DNA of 64,000 nt from Legionella worsleiensis (GCF_001467535.1 NZ_LNZC01000031.1:242959-306958); one strand, 5' to 3'. Counted from the stretch's first letter, positions 21,521 to 31,609 are shown. A program made the numbers and translations. Notes: generated by a model from the letters alone, not told the origin.

Positions 21521-21713
21521 AGTATATCGATTTGTAGAGTTGGTTGGCACGTCGCAAGAGGGAATTGAGCAGGCTATTGATAATGCAATAAAGGCAGCTC
21601 AACCTCATGGTAAACTGGAGTGGTTTGAGGTATTAGAGACCCGTGGGTACATTGACGATAATAAAGTTAGATATTACCAGGTCCATTTGAAAATCGGTTA
21701 CTACAGCAAGTAG
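21510..21713 (+). CDS. Dodecin family flavin-binding protein
   Basis: 67 aa, full length for dodecin, a small dodecameric flavin storage protein. Family residues are visible: VYRFVELVGTSQEGIEQAID, the tryptophan in LEWFEVLETRG that stacks on flavin, and the C-terminal YQVHLKIGY strand. It overlaps ccmI by 11 nt, so it is probably co-transcribed and coupled with the cytochrome c maturation genes. Confidence 0.92.
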   Translation: MTDKVYRFVELVGTSQEGIEQAIDNAIKAAQPHGKLEWFEVLETRGYIDDNKVRYYQVHLKIGYYSK

Positions 21714-21847
21714 CTGCCATCATCCCGGGATTTCTTTGCGGATAAAACGTATAGTTCCAAATGCAGTTATTATTAAGCCTTGGCTATACCGTCATTGAAT
21801 CTGTTTGTTACCATCTTGAATTGTTGGTGATTTGAAATTGACCGGTT

Positions 21848-21873
21848 ATCAATGGAACATAAGTTCCATTGAT
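21848..21873. terminator. Hairpin between dodecin and L,D-transpeptidase genes
   Basis: Perfect 11-bp inverted repeat ATCAATGGAAC / GTTCCATTGAT with a 4-nt loop, located between convergent genes. No clear T run, but position and stability suit a bidirectional terminator. Confidence 0.5.
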
Positions 21874-21880
21874 TCGCTGT

Positions 21881-22381
21881 TTAGATGATCAGAATTTTGG
21901 TTCCCGGGTTCGCTTTTACCCAATTTGCGACATACTCAATATAGTTATTTCTGCCAACAGCAACACACCCTCGAGTAGAGTAAGGTAAGTTGTTAAACAA
22001 ATTTAAACCCTGAGATGACTGAGTGGGGCCATGAATACCAACGGCTGCTCCAGTATATCCTGCAGCTGCCTGTTTGGGTGTGGGGTACAGGATGGGAATA
22101 AATACTTTAAATTGTCTTGATTTTCTGGGGTAAGCTAAACGATATAGGCCTACTGGTGTTTTATTATCTCCAGCTTTCTTTTTACCTACACCTTTATATC
22201 CAAGAGCGACTTTAAAGGTCTTGATAACCGAACCGTGTTTACAAATTGCTAAAGTTCGTTTTGCGGTGAGTACATTAATTCCGTCAGACAAGGGGCAGGT
22301 TGAAGTGCTAGCTAACGATGTGACTGGAAGCAATAATGCCATCACGAAATAAATTGCTTTTATTTTCATATAAATAGACAA
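21881..22381 (-). CDS. L,D-transpeptidase (YkuD domain), exported
   Basis: 166 aa with a signal peptide (cleavage likely after SLA, about residue 24). The YkuD catalytic motif is present: H117 in GIHG and the nucleophile C139 in STRGCVAVG. Such enzymes make 3-3 peptidoglycan cross-links or attach lipoprotein; this short single-domain form resembles the murein endopeptidase/transpeptidase DpaA (YafK) group as well as minimal YkuD proteins, so the precise reaction is open. An alternative in-frame ATG lies 4 codons downstream. Confidence 0.88.
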   Translation of the reverse strand: MSIYMKIKAIYFVMALLLPVTSLASTSTCPLSDGINVLTAKRTLAICKHGSVIKTFKVALGYKGVGKKKAGDNKTPVGLYRLAYPRKSRQFKVFIPILYPTPKQAAAGYTGAAVGIHGPTQSSQGLNLFNNLPYSTRGCVAVGRNNYIEYVANWVKANPGTKILII

Positions 22382-22559
22382 AATTTAATTTGATTGGACG
22401 ATAATTATTCCATATTATGGGTTTTTTGCATAGAGTTAATCAGTAAAAATTATTTACATCTATTGTATGGTGAGGGCATGTTGGTGTTTTTAAAATCTTT
22501 TGCTGCGACATGTTCGGAGCGGGTGCCAGCATATTCATTGAGCAATGGTTTTGATTTTA

Positions 22560-22612
22560 ACTGCCCTCATCCGCCCTTCGGGCACCTTCTCCCGCCAGCG
22601 GAAGAAGGGAGG
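22560..22612. repeat. Short dispersed repeat (CCCTCATCC...CCTTCTCCC type)
   Basis: Contains CCCTCATCCGCCCTTCGGG and CACCTTCTCCCGCC. The same words in opposite orientation occur at 63458-63502 (CCCTTCTCCCTTGAGGGAG, then GGGATGAGGGTG). A GC-rich intergenic palindrome family; a plus-strand reading frame that covers it (22394-22663) is not credible as a gene. Confidence 0.55.
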
Positions 22613-22743
22613 TTTTGCATAAGATGGGTCGGGTACTTCTCTTTTATGCTTAGTATTAGATGATTTTGTACTAACTTGTACACTAATTTTTAACCTCAAT
22701 ATCATACCATTATTATTTCTTTTGTAACTCTCCCCATCATCTC

Positions 22744-22915
22744 AGGGCAAACGCATCTAAACGTATTATCTAAGACCAATACGCCTACGTTCTGCGCTTT
22801 ATGCGTAGAATCCAGATCTTTGCCTGCACTAAGATCGCATGGATCCTACGCATAAAGCGCAGGACGTAGGCAAAAGGGTGGAGATTTATGTTCATAATTT
22901 AGATGCGTTTATCCT
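22744..22915 (-). mobile_element. MITE-like element copy 2 (172 bp, inverted relative to copy 1)
   Basis: The reverse complement matches copy 1 (16376-16547) over its whole 172 bp with about seven differences by eye. Ends are AGGGCAAACGCATCTAAA and TTTAGATGCGTTTATCCT. Flanked by the 9-bp direct repeat CATCATCTC at 22735-22743 and 22919-22927, with exactly 175 bp between, the same as copy 1. It lies between the L,D-transpeptidase gene and recQ. Confidence 0.85.
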
Positions 22916-23027
22916 GCGCATCATCTCATCTTTCTTACGCTCGGGTTCGGGATCATGCAGGGAGTATTTTTTTTAAATCCTGTTCGGTGTTTTTCAGCAT
23001 AATACCTTAAGGTTTGGGGCTAATTAT

Positions 23028-24848
23028 TTAGTCGCTGAATTCTTTTATCACTTTGAGAAAATGATGCCCGTAGTAGTTTAGTTTGTGTTGCCCCACCCCT
23101 GATACATTCAGCAACTCATCGGTATTATGAGGTCTTTGCTGTGTCATTTCATGTAAGGTTGCGTCACTGAAGATCATAAATGGAGGTTTATTTTCTTCAT
23201 CTGCCAGCTTACGCCTTAAACTGCGTAATAATTCAAATAAAGGACTGCTATCCGGTTTGATAGAGCTTCGTTCTTTATTGGTTTTTTTAGTTCCTTTCAG
23301 GTCGTTATTTGGGATGGTCAAAGAGATTTTTTCCGCACCTTTTAAAACAGGAATCGCTTTAGGCGTAAGGCGCAAGACATTAAAATGGCTCATATCCTGC
23401 TCGCAATAGTCTTTATGAATGAGTTGCCAGGCCAGATGTTTCCAGTAATGTGCTGATTTATCTTTGCCAATACCGTAGGTACTAAGTTGGTCATGTCCAA
23501 ACTGTTTTATTTTGTCGTTTACTGCGCCTCTGAGCACGTCTATGGTATGAGTTAACCCGTAATTTTGTTTTAATCGGTAAATACAGGAAAGTAATTTTTG
23601 CGCATCTTCTGTTGCGTCAGTTAATTCAGGTGGGTTATCACAGACATCGCAGTATTTGCATTCTGTGTCACATGGTTCATCAAAATAACGCAAGAGAATC
23701 TGACGGCGGCAATGTGATGCTTCTGCAAAAGCCAGCATGTGATTGAGTTTACTGGTTTCAACTCTTCTTTGTTCATCAAGCGGCGTATTGATTATCCAGG
23801 AGCGCAGTCTGGCGCTGTCTGCCGCATCGTAAAGCAACAGTGCTCTTGCAGGCAAACCGTCACGCCCAGCTCGTCCTGTTTCTTGATAGTAGCCTTCGAT
23901 ATTTTTAGGTAAATCATAATGGATTACGAATCGTACATTAGGTTTATCAATGCCCATACCAAAGGCAATCGTTGCGACAACAACATCAATTCGATCATGG
24001 CGAAATAAGCTTTGCACCTCCCGGCGCTCGCTGTGTGCGAGTCCGGCATGATACGCCCTTGCCTTAAACCCCATTTCCTTTAATTTTTCTGCAACTCGTT
24101 CAACGCTGTTGCGTGTGCCGCAATAAATTATTCCTGATTGCTGGGCTTGTGTTTGTAAAAATTGATTCAACTGTTTTACTGCGTTGATTTTAGGAACAAC
24201 CTTGTAATGAATATTAGGTCTGTTAAAAGAGGCAACGTATTTTTTGGGGTTGTAGTTGAGTTTGACAACAATATCTTCCCGGGTTTGTTTGTCTGCGGTT
24301 GCTGTTAATGCAATCATTGGAACATTAGGGAAGTGCGTTTTTAACAGTCCAAGTGCGGCATATTCAGGTCTGAAATCATGCCCCCATTGGGAAACGCAGT
24401 GTGCTTCATCAATGGCAAATAAAGCGATCTCGCACTCCTCCAACCGCTCCAAAAAAGAAGCGCTGATAAGTCGCTCCGGTGCGATATACAATAAATCCAG
24501 TTCATTGTTGTGCAATTGTGCCAAAACTTTTCTGGCTTCTTCACTGGACAAAGAGGAATTGTAGTATGCGGCGTTAATACCTTGTAGTCTTAAGGAGGCA
24601 ACTTGATCTTCCATTAACGCAATTAAAGGTGAAACAACGATACCTACACCAGGTCTTACCAATGAAGGTATTTGATAGCACAGTGATTTTCCGCCGCCCG
24701 TGGGCATCAGCACGAGGACATCGACTCCGGCAATTACATCATTGATGATGTCTTCCTGCGGGGCTCTGAAGGAATCGAAGCCAAAGTAGTCCTTTAAGAC
24801 GGTCAGGGCGTTTGTATTTATTGATGTCGATTGCGCTATTGATCCCAT
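23028..24848 (-). CDS. recQ: ATP-dependent DNA helicase RecQ
   Basis: 606 aa from the ATG at 24848; an in-frame GTG at 24872 would add 8 residues and neither has a good Shine-Dalgarno. Superfamily 2 helicase motifs: Walker [20 protein letters not shown] box, the TATAD motif and [20 protein letters not shown]. The zinc site ([10 protein letters not shown], then CKYCDVC) and a winged helix follow, with an HRDC domain at the C-terminus. It acts in recombination and fork repair. Size matches E. coli RecQ (609 aa). Confidence 0.95.
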   Translation of the reverse strand: MGSIAQSTSINTNALTVLKDYFGFDSFRAPQEDIINDVIAGVDVLVLMPTGGGKSLCYQIPSLVRPGVGIVVSPLIALMEDQVASLRLQGINAAYYNSSLSSEEARKVLAQLHNNELDLLYIAPERLISASFLERLEECEIALFAIDEAHCVSQWGHDFRPEYAALGLLKTHFPNVPMIALTATADKQTREDIVVKLNYNPKKYVASFNRPNIHYKVVPKINAVKQLNQFLQTQAQQSGIIYCGTRNSVERVAEKLKEMGFKARAYHAGLAHSERREVQSLFRHDRIDVVVATIAFGMGIDKPNVRFVIHYDLPKNIEGYYQETGRAGRDGLPARALLLYDAADSARLRSWIINTPLDEQRRVETSKLNHMLAFAEASHCRRQILLRYFDEPCDTECKYCDVCDNPPELTDATEDAQKLLSCIYRLKQNYGLTHTIDVLRGAVNDKIKQFGHDQLSTYGIGKDKSAHYWKHLAWQLIHKDYCEQDMSHFNVLRLTPKAIPVLKGAEKISLTIPNNDLKGTKKTNKERSSIKPDSSPLFELLRSLRRKLADEENKPPFMIFSDATLHEMTQQRPHNTDELLNVSGVGQHKLNYYGHHFLKVIKEFSD

Positions 24849-24935
24849 GTGATTATTCTTGTTGTCGTTCACAGGCGCTAAAATTTTGCAATAATAGCAT
24901 CTTTTAAGCCGTAAACAGAGCAGTTTAATAAAAAC

Positions 24936-24963
24936 TTGACGTTGTGCGGGCTAAGTCTACGAA
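24936..24963 (+). promoter_or_regulatory. Candidate promoter of the acyl-CoA operon
   Basis: TTGACG at 24936-24941 and TACGAA at 24958-24963 with a 16-bp spacer, about 105 bp upstream of the acyl-CoA dehydrogenase start. Confidence 0.35.
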
Positions 24964-25068
24964 TTTTTGTAAAATTTAGTGCCCTAATCGTTGCATTAGA
25001 TTAAACTCTTTTGTATTGATACCCTATGGGTATATGGAGTGTTAAAACAAATTTTCTAAGGACGGTCT

Positions 25069-26223
25069 ATGAATTTTGAATTCACTACTGAACATCAGGC
25101 ATTTCGTCAGATGGCAGCCGATTTTGCGCAAAATAAACTGGCGCCTATGGCTGATAGTTGGGATGAACACAGTCACTTTCCTACCGATATTCTCCGTGAG
25201 GCTGCTGCATTGGGCATGGCGGGTATGGTGGCAAAAGAAGACATCGGCGGTGCGCAATTGACCCGTCTGGACGCTTCGTTAATCTTTGAACAATTGGCTA
25301 CAGGTTGCATTGCTACCAGTGCCTATCTTTCCATTCATAACATGGTAACCTCGCTGATAGATCGTTATGCATCCGATGCGTTACGCACCTATTGGGGGCC
25401 TAAATTAACCTCTATGGAGGTGCTGTCCAGTTATTGTTTGACTGAACCGGAGTCCGGTTCGGATGCTGCTTCCCTAAAGACTAAAGCAGTGCGGGAGGGA
25501 GACTATTATGTTCTTAACGGCGCCAAGGCTTTTATTTCAGGTGGTAGTGTCAGTGATGTTTATCTGTGTATGGTACGTACAGGGGATGAATCACATCATG
25601 GGATAAGTTGCCTGCTCATCGAAAAAAATACCCCCGGATTTAGCTTTGGCAAACTGGAAAAGAAAATGGGATGGCGTAGTCAACCGACCTGCATGATCTA
25701 TTTTGAAAATTGCCGGGTTCCGGTTTCTCATCTGGTTGGCGAGGAGGGCGCTGGATTTAAAATCGCTCTCAATGCGTTAAATGGCGGACGCATTAATATT
25801 GCATCATGTTCTTTGGGGGGCGCTCTTGCCTGCTTGCGTTTAACTCAAACTTATCTGCATGAACGAAAGCAGTTTGGGAAGCCATTAACCAAAATGCAAG
25901 CCTTACGTTTTTATTTTGCGGACATGCTCAGCGATTATGAGGCGGCGCGCCTGATGGTCTACAGAGCGGCAACAGCCATGGATAATAATGACGTTAATGC
26001 GCCTATGTATTGTGCTATGGCTAAACGACTTGCCACAGATGTAGCATTTAAAATCAGTGATAAAGCAATGCAATTACATGGAGGTTACGGTTATTTAAGA
26101 GATTATCAGATTGAGCGGATTTTCAGGGATTTAAGAGTGCACCAGATTCTCGAAGGAACCAACGAAATCATGCGGGAAATTATCGCTAAAGCGAGCCTGG
26201 ATGAAGAGTTTTTTATTGATTAG
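25069..26223 (+). CDS. Acyl-CoA dehydrogenase, probably isobutyryl-CoA dehydrogenase
   Basis: 384 aa FAD enzyme. Signatures: YCLTEPESGSDAASLKTKA in the middle domain and QLHGGYGYLRDY near the C-terminus, with the catalytic-base region ILEGTNEIMREII. The neighbours (enoyl-CoA hydratase and 3-hydroxyisobutyryl-CoA hydrolase, 21 and 2 bp apart) point to valine degradation, making isobutyryl-CoA the likely substrate; other branched or short acyl-CoAs are possible. Shine-Dalgarno AAGGA lies before the ATG. Confidence 0.9.
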   Translation: MNFEFTTEHQAFRQMAADFAQNKLAPMADSWDEHSHFPTDILREAAALGMAGMVAKEDIGGAQLTRLDASLIFEQLATGCIATSAYLSIHNMVTSLIDRYASDALRTYWGPKLTSMEVLSSYCLTEPESGSDAASLKTKAVREGDYYVLNGAKAFISGGSVSDVYLCMVRTGDESHHGISCLLIEKNTPGFSFGKLEKKMGWRSQPTCMIYFENCRVPVSHLVGEEGAGFKIALNALNGGRINIASCSLGGALACLRLTQTYLHERKQFGKPLTKMQALRFYFADMLSDYEAARLMVYRAATAMDNNDVNAPMYCAMAKRLATDVAFKISDKAMQLHGGYGYLRDYQIERIFRDLRVHQILEGTNEIMREIIAKASLDEEFFID

Positions 26224-26244
26224 GATGACATCAGGAGTTAATTA

Positions 26245-27021
26245 ATGAATTTAATTGAACATGAATTGGACGCAAACGGTATATTAACCTTAACGTTAAA
26301 CAGACCAGAAAAACTCAATGCCTTGAGCACAGACGTCCTCGATGCGCTGGCTGAATTGTTTCGTCACGCAAAAGATAATTCCCAGGTTAAGGCATTACTT
26401 ATAACGGGTAATGGCAAAGCGTTTTGCGCAGGTGCTGACATTAATAGGCTCGCTGAATGCAACGCACAGTCCGGGTATGAGTTTGCTTGTTATGGGCAGG
26501 ATGTGTTTCGTATGCTGGAAAATATGGGAAAACCGTCGTTGGCTGCGATTAATGGCTTTGCTTTTGGCGGCGGTTGTGAATTGGCGATTGCAGCGACGTT
26601 GAGGATTGCGTCAACCAAAGCAATGTTTGGTCAGCCCGAGGTCAAATTAGGTGTTATTCCTGGATATGGAGGCACGCAAAGATTAGCTCGCCTTATTGGC
26701 AAGGGACGGGCGCTGGATTTGTGTTTGACTGGACGTTTTATCAATGCAGAAACCGCTTTGAACTGGGGATTAGTCTCTGAGGTTACTGAACCGGAACAGT
26801 TGCTGGAACAGGGAAAAAAACTGTTAAATGGTATTTTAAGTATGGCGCCTTTGGCTATAGCAGGAGTGATGGAAGTTATTGATCATGGCTATGATTTATC
26901 ATTACAGGAGGCTCTTCATCTGGAAGCGATTCATTTCGCCAAAGTGTGCGCAACCCAAGATAAAACAGAAGGAGTAGCAGCATTTCTTGGTAAGCGACCT
27001 GCTGTTTTTAAAGGAGAATAA
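26245..27021 (+). CDS. Enoyl-CoA hydratase (probable methacrylyl-CoA hydratase)
   Basis: 258 aa crotonase-fold enzyme. Oxyanion-hole segments FCAGADINRL and FAFGGGCELAIA and the catalytic-loop segment GQPEVKLGVIPGYGGTQRLA are intact, including both expected glutamates (CEL and PEV). In this operon it would hydrate methacrylyl-CoA to 3-hydroxyisobutyryl-CoA. Substrate is inferred from context. Confidence 0.9.
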   Translation: MNLIEHELDANGILTLTLNRPEKLNALSTDVLDALAELFRHAKDNSQVKALLITGNGKAFCAGADINRLAECNAQSGYEFACYGQDVFRMLENMGKPSLAAINGFAFGGGCELAIAATLRIASTKAMFGQPEVKLGVIPGYGGTQRLARLIGKGRALDLCLTGRFINAETALNWGLVSEVTEPEQLLEQGKKLLNGILSMAPLAIAGVMEVIDHGYDLSLQEALHLEAIHFAKVCATQDKTEGVAAFLGKRPAVFKGE

Positions 27022-27023
27022 GC

Positions 27024-28082
27024 ATGACTGATGAAATTCTCTTTACTCAGGAAGGGCAGATAGGTTTAATCACGCTAAACAGGCCAAGTGCGTTAAATGC
27101 CCTTTCTTTACCTATGATTCTGGCCATGCAAAAGCAACTTGAAGTTTGGCAAGAGGATAATTCCGTTAAGGCAGTGATTGTTCGAGCCGTGCCGGGGAAT
27201 GCGTTTTGTGCTGGTGGGGATGTGCGGTGGCTCTACAATTCAGGACGAAGCAGTAACTCCGAGCAAATGCAGTTTTTCTGGCATGAATACAGGCTTAACC
27301 ATTTCATTCACCATTACAGCAAGCCTTATATCGCTTTAATGGATGGAATTACTATGGGTGGTGGTGTGGGTATTTCGCTGCATGGCAGCCATTCTGTAGC
27401 CAGTGAACAATTTGTTTTTTCTATGCCAGAAACTGGAATTGGTTTTTTTCCTGACATAGGCGCCAGTCATCTATTAACACGCTGCCCCGGCTCTCTGGGT
27501 ATTTACTTGGGATTAACCGGTAATCGGATAGGTTCTCAGGATGCATTGAAAGCCGGATTGATTAAATACCGCGTTCTCTCCAGCCAAATGGGGGCTTTGA
27601 CTGAGGCGCTAATTGCTGCTGATTTATCAGAAGATGCCTATACTCGGGTAGACGCATGTATTCAAACGTTCACTCATTCAGACTCTAGCAATGAGGTCAG
27701 CCAGATTAAGCCCTTAATTAATGTGTGTTTTGCTCACCCAACTATAGAGCTTATTTGTGATGCTCTTCGACGTTGTGATGGTATTTGGGCTGAAGGTGTT
27801 TACAATACTTTGGAGCAGAAAGCCCCTTTAAGTTTGAAGGTTACTCTTGCTCAGTTACACAAAGCAAAAGGGTTATCTTTAGCCGAGTGTTTGAAGATGG
27901 ACTTTGACTTGGTCGCTCATTTTATGAAAGACAGAGATTTTTATGAGGGAGTGCGTTCTTTGTTGATCATCAAAGATAAAAAACCCAACTGGAAACCATC
28001 AAGACTGGATTTGATACCCGATACTATGGTGGAGAACTATTTCGAGCGATTTCATTCCGGTCTGGAGTTGATTGTTATTTAA
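27024..28082 (+). CDS. 3-hydroxyisobutyryl-CoA hydrolase
   Basis: 352 aa, the longer HIBCH-type member of the crotonase family. FCAGGDVRWLY, MGGGVGISLHG and the diagnostic SMPETGIGFFPDIGASH are present. It releases free 3-hydroxyisobutyrate, avoiding build-up of reactive methacrylyl-CoA. Length and the C-terminal helical extension match HIBCH rather than enoyl-CoA hydratase. Only 2 bp after the hydratase gene. Confidence 0.92.
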   Translation: MTDEILFTQEGQIGLITLNRPSALNALSLPMILAMQKQLEVWQEDNSVKAVIVRAVPGNAFCAGGDVRWLYNSGRSSNSEQMQFFWHEYRLNHFIHHYSKPYIALMDGITMGGGVGISLHGSHSVASEQFVFSMPETGIGFFPDIGASHLLTRCPGSLGIYLGLTGNRIGSQDALKAGLIKYRVLSSQMGALTEALIAADLSEDAYTRVDACIQTFTHSDSSNEVSQIKPLINVCFAHPTIELICDALRRCDGIWAEGVYNTLEQKAPLSLKVTLAQLHKAKGLSLAECLKMDFDLVAHFMKDRDFYEGVRSLLIIKDKKPNWKPSRLDLIPDTMVENYFERFHSGLELIVI

Positions 28083-28094
28083 TCTTGTGTGCAT

Positions 28095-28134
28095 CAATCC
28101 CGAAGACTGATTCGACAGTCTTGGGGATTTTCTT
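28095..28134. terminator. Terminator after the acyl-CoA operon
   Basis: Hairpin AATCCC-GAAGACTG / CAGTCTT-GGGGATT (loop ATTCGA), followed by TTTCTT. It lies between convergent genes. Confidence 0.6.
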
Positions 28135-28212
28135 GCACAATTTTTTATGCACATCAAAAACGATGTATCACTCAAGTGACTTTGGGCAATTCATTCAGTG
28201 AGAATTAATAAC

Positions 28213-29079
28213 CTAGCCTCCTTGAATCAAACAGCGCTTATTGGCATATTTGGCGCAACTGTGCGCAAAATGGTATTTTAAATCGGAAACAAAAATTGGC
28301 TCGCCATGTTTCATGAGAAAAATTTGTTCTGGCCTAAGCTCTGTATAATTCGCATCCCGTAAAACGGCTTTGTATACGGTTCCTGCATGGGGAAATAACC
28401 ATCTATCAAGGAAAGGCAGGATTTTTTCAGGTTCGTTGGAATAAAAATTATTTTTAATTGCCGTTAAAAAGTGTTTATTCATTTCATAATTATTTTTGAA
28501 ATAAAAATTTGCTCTATCCTGTCGGTATTCAATAAAAGGTGGATTGGTTGGATTTTTTTTTGTACCTGCTGAAAACGTGAGCGCTATGACAAGCCCTTGA
28601 GCCGGCTCAATGTTGAGATGAGTTCCAAGAAATTCAGAACCGTTATTTGCATTGAGATAGGATTGCAAATACGTGACCGCTTCATCATTGATGGCGTCAA
28701 AATAGCTGTTGATTTTAAAGTGAATTGCATAATGGGTATCTGGGTTATAAGTGCAGCTAAAATAAGTCTGGTAAGAAAATTTATCTGTGGTAATAAAGCG
28801 GATAATTTTCTCTTCAATTGCTTCGTTGACTTGATCGCAGGTTAATTGTTGACCTTCCATGGATGCTGACATACGAATAATTTGCGTAGGATAATCCATG
28901 GTGCGGGTAAAGGCTTGCTGTTCATGCAGAGCATTAGGGATGTTTGCATAGGTTTTTTCTATGGAATTTCGGGGGGATAAATTATTACCTGGCGTCATCC
29001 TGTCGGTGTGAAGCATCACTTGGCTGTAAGAGCACAGAGGAATTAAAACAAGAGGAGCAATAAAGCAGTTAGGTCTCAT
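28213..29079 (-). CDS. Exported protein of unknown function
   Basis: 288 aa with an N-terminal signal peptide (hydrophobic 5-17), preceded by a perfect AAGGAG Shine-Dalgarno 7 nt before the ATG, so the start is firm. The mature part is mixed alpha/beta with five cysteines, two of them near the C-terminus (HSCAKYANKRC). I recognise no family. A Tyr/Asn-rich composition and signal peptide would fit a type II secreted or periplasmic protein. Confidence 0.7.
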   Translation of the reverse strand: MRPNCFIAPLVLIPLCSYSQVMLHTDRMTPGNNLSPRNSIEKTYANIPNALHEQQAFTRTMDYPTQIIRMSASMEGQQLTCDQVNEAIEEKIIRFITTDKFSYQTYFSCTYNPDTHYAIHFKINSYFDAINDEAVTYLQSYLNANNGSEFLGTHLNIEPAQGLVIALTFSAGTKKNPTNPPFIEYRQDRANFYFKNNYEMNKHFLTAIKNNFYSNEPEKILPFLDRWLFPHAGTVYKAVLRDANYTELRPEQIFLMKHGEPIFVSDLKYHFAHSCAKYANKRCLIQGG

Positions 29080-29403
29080 AGCAAACTCCTTATTATTTTT
29101 TTTAAATTAAATCCTTTAATTTACGGTACCTGTAAACGATGCATTTTTTGGCAAAAACTGTATTAAGTTTGCGTGTATTATTTAAAGGCCCTCATTTGAG
29201 TATACATGAACGAATTGAATTGGCCACCGAGTGCTTACCTGGTACCGTTCGTTCCTATTTCGCTTAAAGGGAACAAGCAATTAAGGCTTAGATGATTTTT
29301 GGTCATTTATGCCGACAAAAGGCATAAAAGCAGTCGAAAAAATTGTTAGTTTGGTGTATTTCCCTTAGAATTCAGCACATGATTAAACTATCCAGAGAGT
29401 TTT
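29080..29403. other. Divergent intergenic region upstream of prfC
   Basis: 324 bp between divergent genes. It holds an 8-bp perfect hairpin TTTATGCC / GGCATAAA at 29306-29328 in the likely prfC leader, and no ORF or named regulatory site that I can support. Confidence 0.4.
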
Positions 29404-30984
29404 ATGTCTGATTTTTATCAAGACTTCAATAAAAGACGAACTTTTGCCATTATTTCTCACCCCGATGCGGGTAAAACCACGGTAACTGAAAAACTGCTGT
29501 TATTTGGAGGTGCTATTCAGTTGGCCGGTACGGTAAAAGGACGTAAAGCAGATAGACACGCCACTTCTGACTGGATGGAGATGGAAAAAGAGCGGGGAAT
29601 TTCTATAACTACCTCGGTGATGCAGTTTGTTCATAATAATCATGTGATGAATTTATTGGATACACCAGGGCATGAGGATTTCTCTGAAGATACTTATCGT
29701 ACCTTGACTGCTGTTGATTCTGCCTTGATGGTTATAGACGTTGCCAAAGGCGTTGAGGACCGAACAGTAAAACTTATGGAAGTATGCCGTCTGCGCGATA
29801 CACCTATTATGACTTTTATTAACAAGCTCGATCGTGAGGGACGAGAGCCTATAGATCTGCTTGATGAAGTCGAATCGGTATTGGGGATACAGTGTGCGCC
29901 TATAACCTGGCCTGTAGGAATGGGGAAACGCTTCAAAGGAATTTATCATCGTTATGAAGATACGGTATATCTTTATCAGCATGGCAAAAACGCTCAAAAA
30001 CAGGAGGCCATGCAGATTAAAGGGTTGGATAACCCCGAATTGGATGAATTACTTGGAGATAGCGCTCAAGAGCTTCGTGATGAAATTGATTTAGTAAAGG
30101 GCGCATCACATGAGTTTAATCTGGAAGCCTATCTTGCTGGTAAAATGACTCCAGTGTATTTCGGTTCTGCAATTAATAATTTTGGCATTAAAGAACTTTT
30201 AGACGATTTTGTACAGTATGCTCCTGGCCCGCAAGCCAGAGCAACCCAAGAACGAATAGTTCACCCTGATGAAGAAGCATTCAGTGGCTTTGTCTTTAAA
30301 ATTCAAGCCAATATGGATCCCAAACATCGAGATCGAATCGCTTTTCTGCGCATTTGTTCCGGCACCTACAAAAAAGGGATGAAGTTAAGTCATCTGCGCA
30401 TTGGCAAAGAGGTGTTAATACCTAATGCATTAACGTTTATGGCGGGTGACCGATCTCATACTGAAATTGCTTTGGCCGGAGATATTATCGGGCTGCATAA
30501 TCATGGCACCATCCGTATTGGCGACACCTTTACTCAGGGTGAGCAGTTGAAATTTACAGGGATCCCTAATTTTGCTCCTGAGTTATTCCGTTTGGTTCGC
30601 TTAAAAGATCCTTTGAAAAGCAAAGCGTTATTAAAGGGCTTGATTGAGTTGTCTGAAGAGGGCGCAACTCAGGTGTTCAGACCTTTAAACAGTAATCAGC
30701 TTATTCTTGGCGCAGTAGGAATCTTGCAGTTTGATGTTGTCGCTCATCGCCTGAAACATGAATACAAGGTCGATTGTGTTTATGAGTCGGTGAGTGTGAC
30801 CTGTGCCCGATGGGTCTATGCTGATGACGACAAGGCATTGAGTGAGTTTCGTGATAAAGCGTTTGATTATCTGGCTTTGGACGGTAGCGATACGCTCATG
30901 TATCTGGCTCCTACCCGAGTTAACCTCACTATGGCCGAAGAACGTTACCCCAAAATTAAGTTTAAGGCGACCAGAGAACATTAA
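29404..30984 (+). CDS. prfC: Peptide chain release factor 3 (RF3)
   Basis: 526 aa translational GTPase that recycles RF1/RF2 after termination. G1 [16 protein letters not shown]3 DTPGHEDF and G4 NKLDR are present, and the length equals E. coli RF3 (529 aa). RF3-specific features such as [21 protein letters not shown] distinguish it from EF-G. Monocistronic. Confidence 0.96.
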   Translation: MSDFYQDFNKRRTFAIISHPDAGKTTVTEKLLLFGGAIQLAGTVKGRKADRHATSDWMEMEKERGISITTSVMQFVHNNHVMNLLDTPGHEDFSEDTYRTLTAVDSALMVIDVAKGVEDRTVKLMEVCRLRDTPIMTFINKLDREGREPIDLLDEVESVLGIQCAPITWPVGMGKRFKGIYHRYEDTVYLYQHGKNAQKQEAMQIKGLDNPELDELLGDSAQELRDEIDLVKGASHEFNLEAYLAGKMTPVYFGSAINNFGIKELLDDFVQYAPGPQARATQERIVHPDEEAFSGFVFKIQANMDPKHRDRIAFLRICSGTYKKGMKLSHLRIGKEVLIPNALTFMAGDRSHTEIALAGDIIGLHNHGTIRIGDTFTQGEQLKFTGIPNFAPELFRLVRLKDPLKSKALLKGLIELSEEGATQVFRPLNSNQLILGAVGILQFDVVAHRLKHEYKVDCVYESVSVTCARWVYADDDKALSEFRDKAFDYLALDGSDTLMYLAPTRVNLTMAEERYPKIKFKATREH

Positions 30985-31039
30985 TAAAGGGTTACAATTA
31001 ATCCATTTGACTGTTTATTCGGCCTGTTTAAAACAATAA

Positions 31040-31066
31040 CCTGTATCTACATTCAGTAGATGCAGG
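31040..31066. terminator. Hairpin between convergent prfC and the 127-aa gene
   Basis: CCTGTATCTAC / GTAGATGCAGG, one mismatch, loop ATTCA. No T run. Confidence 0.35.
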
Positions 31067-31097
31067 TCATCTGACCTGAAAAGGTCTGTCGGTACGC

Positions 31098-31481
31098 TTA
31101 AGTAGAACAGCTTGCTTTTATGGTATTTTGTCCCAGATTGGTTATTTTAACTTTAGCGCCAGATTGAGCATTAATTTTTAACGTGTCTCCTTGACGTACA
31201 ATAATCCTCATTGTTGCGCCTTTTACCAGTATTACATCGTTAATTGTGCCTTGCTTTGCTAAAGCCTCAACAAAAAGTTCATTACTCTCGTCATTGGTAG
31301 TAATAACGCAGTTGGCTTGTAAATCCCAATAGAGGTAATTAACAAATAGTTGCGGCTCATTAGGCATTAATTCATAATCAATGCTCATGCTGGGTTGCAT
31401 TATATTCGTTACAACAGAGTAAACATTTGTGCTTACTATTGAGGCTGCGCATAATAAGGAAAAGCCGATTTTTCGTAGCAT
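31098..31481 (-). CDS. Small exported protein of unknown function
   Basis: 127 aa from the ATG at 31481, which has GGAG 7-8 nt upstream; an in-frame TTG four codons earlier overlaps that Shine-Dalgarno and is rejected. The signal peptide is about 20 residues. The mature region is short and beta-rich with two cysteines and ends IKASCST. No recognised family. Confidence 0.65.
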   Translation of the reverse strand: MLRKIGFSLLCAASIVSTNVYSVVTNIMQPSMSIDYELMPNEPQLFVNYLYWDLQANCVITTNDESNELFVEALAKQGTINDVILVKGATMRIIVRQGDTLKINAQSGAKVKITNLGQNTIKASCST

Positions 31482-31609
31482 AGATATCTCCAATGTGAAA
31501 AATTAACAGGCTAAGATACATTTATTTTATTTCCTTGGCAAATTAGGAGGCATTTGCGCAGTATTTTTGGGATCCCACCCCGGTTATCTGAACACGATAA
31601 ATTGTTGGA

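Noticed and set aside
22394..22663. 89-codon plus-strand frame
   Set aside because: Runs through a dispersed GC-rich palindromic repeat and lacks a ribosome binding site.
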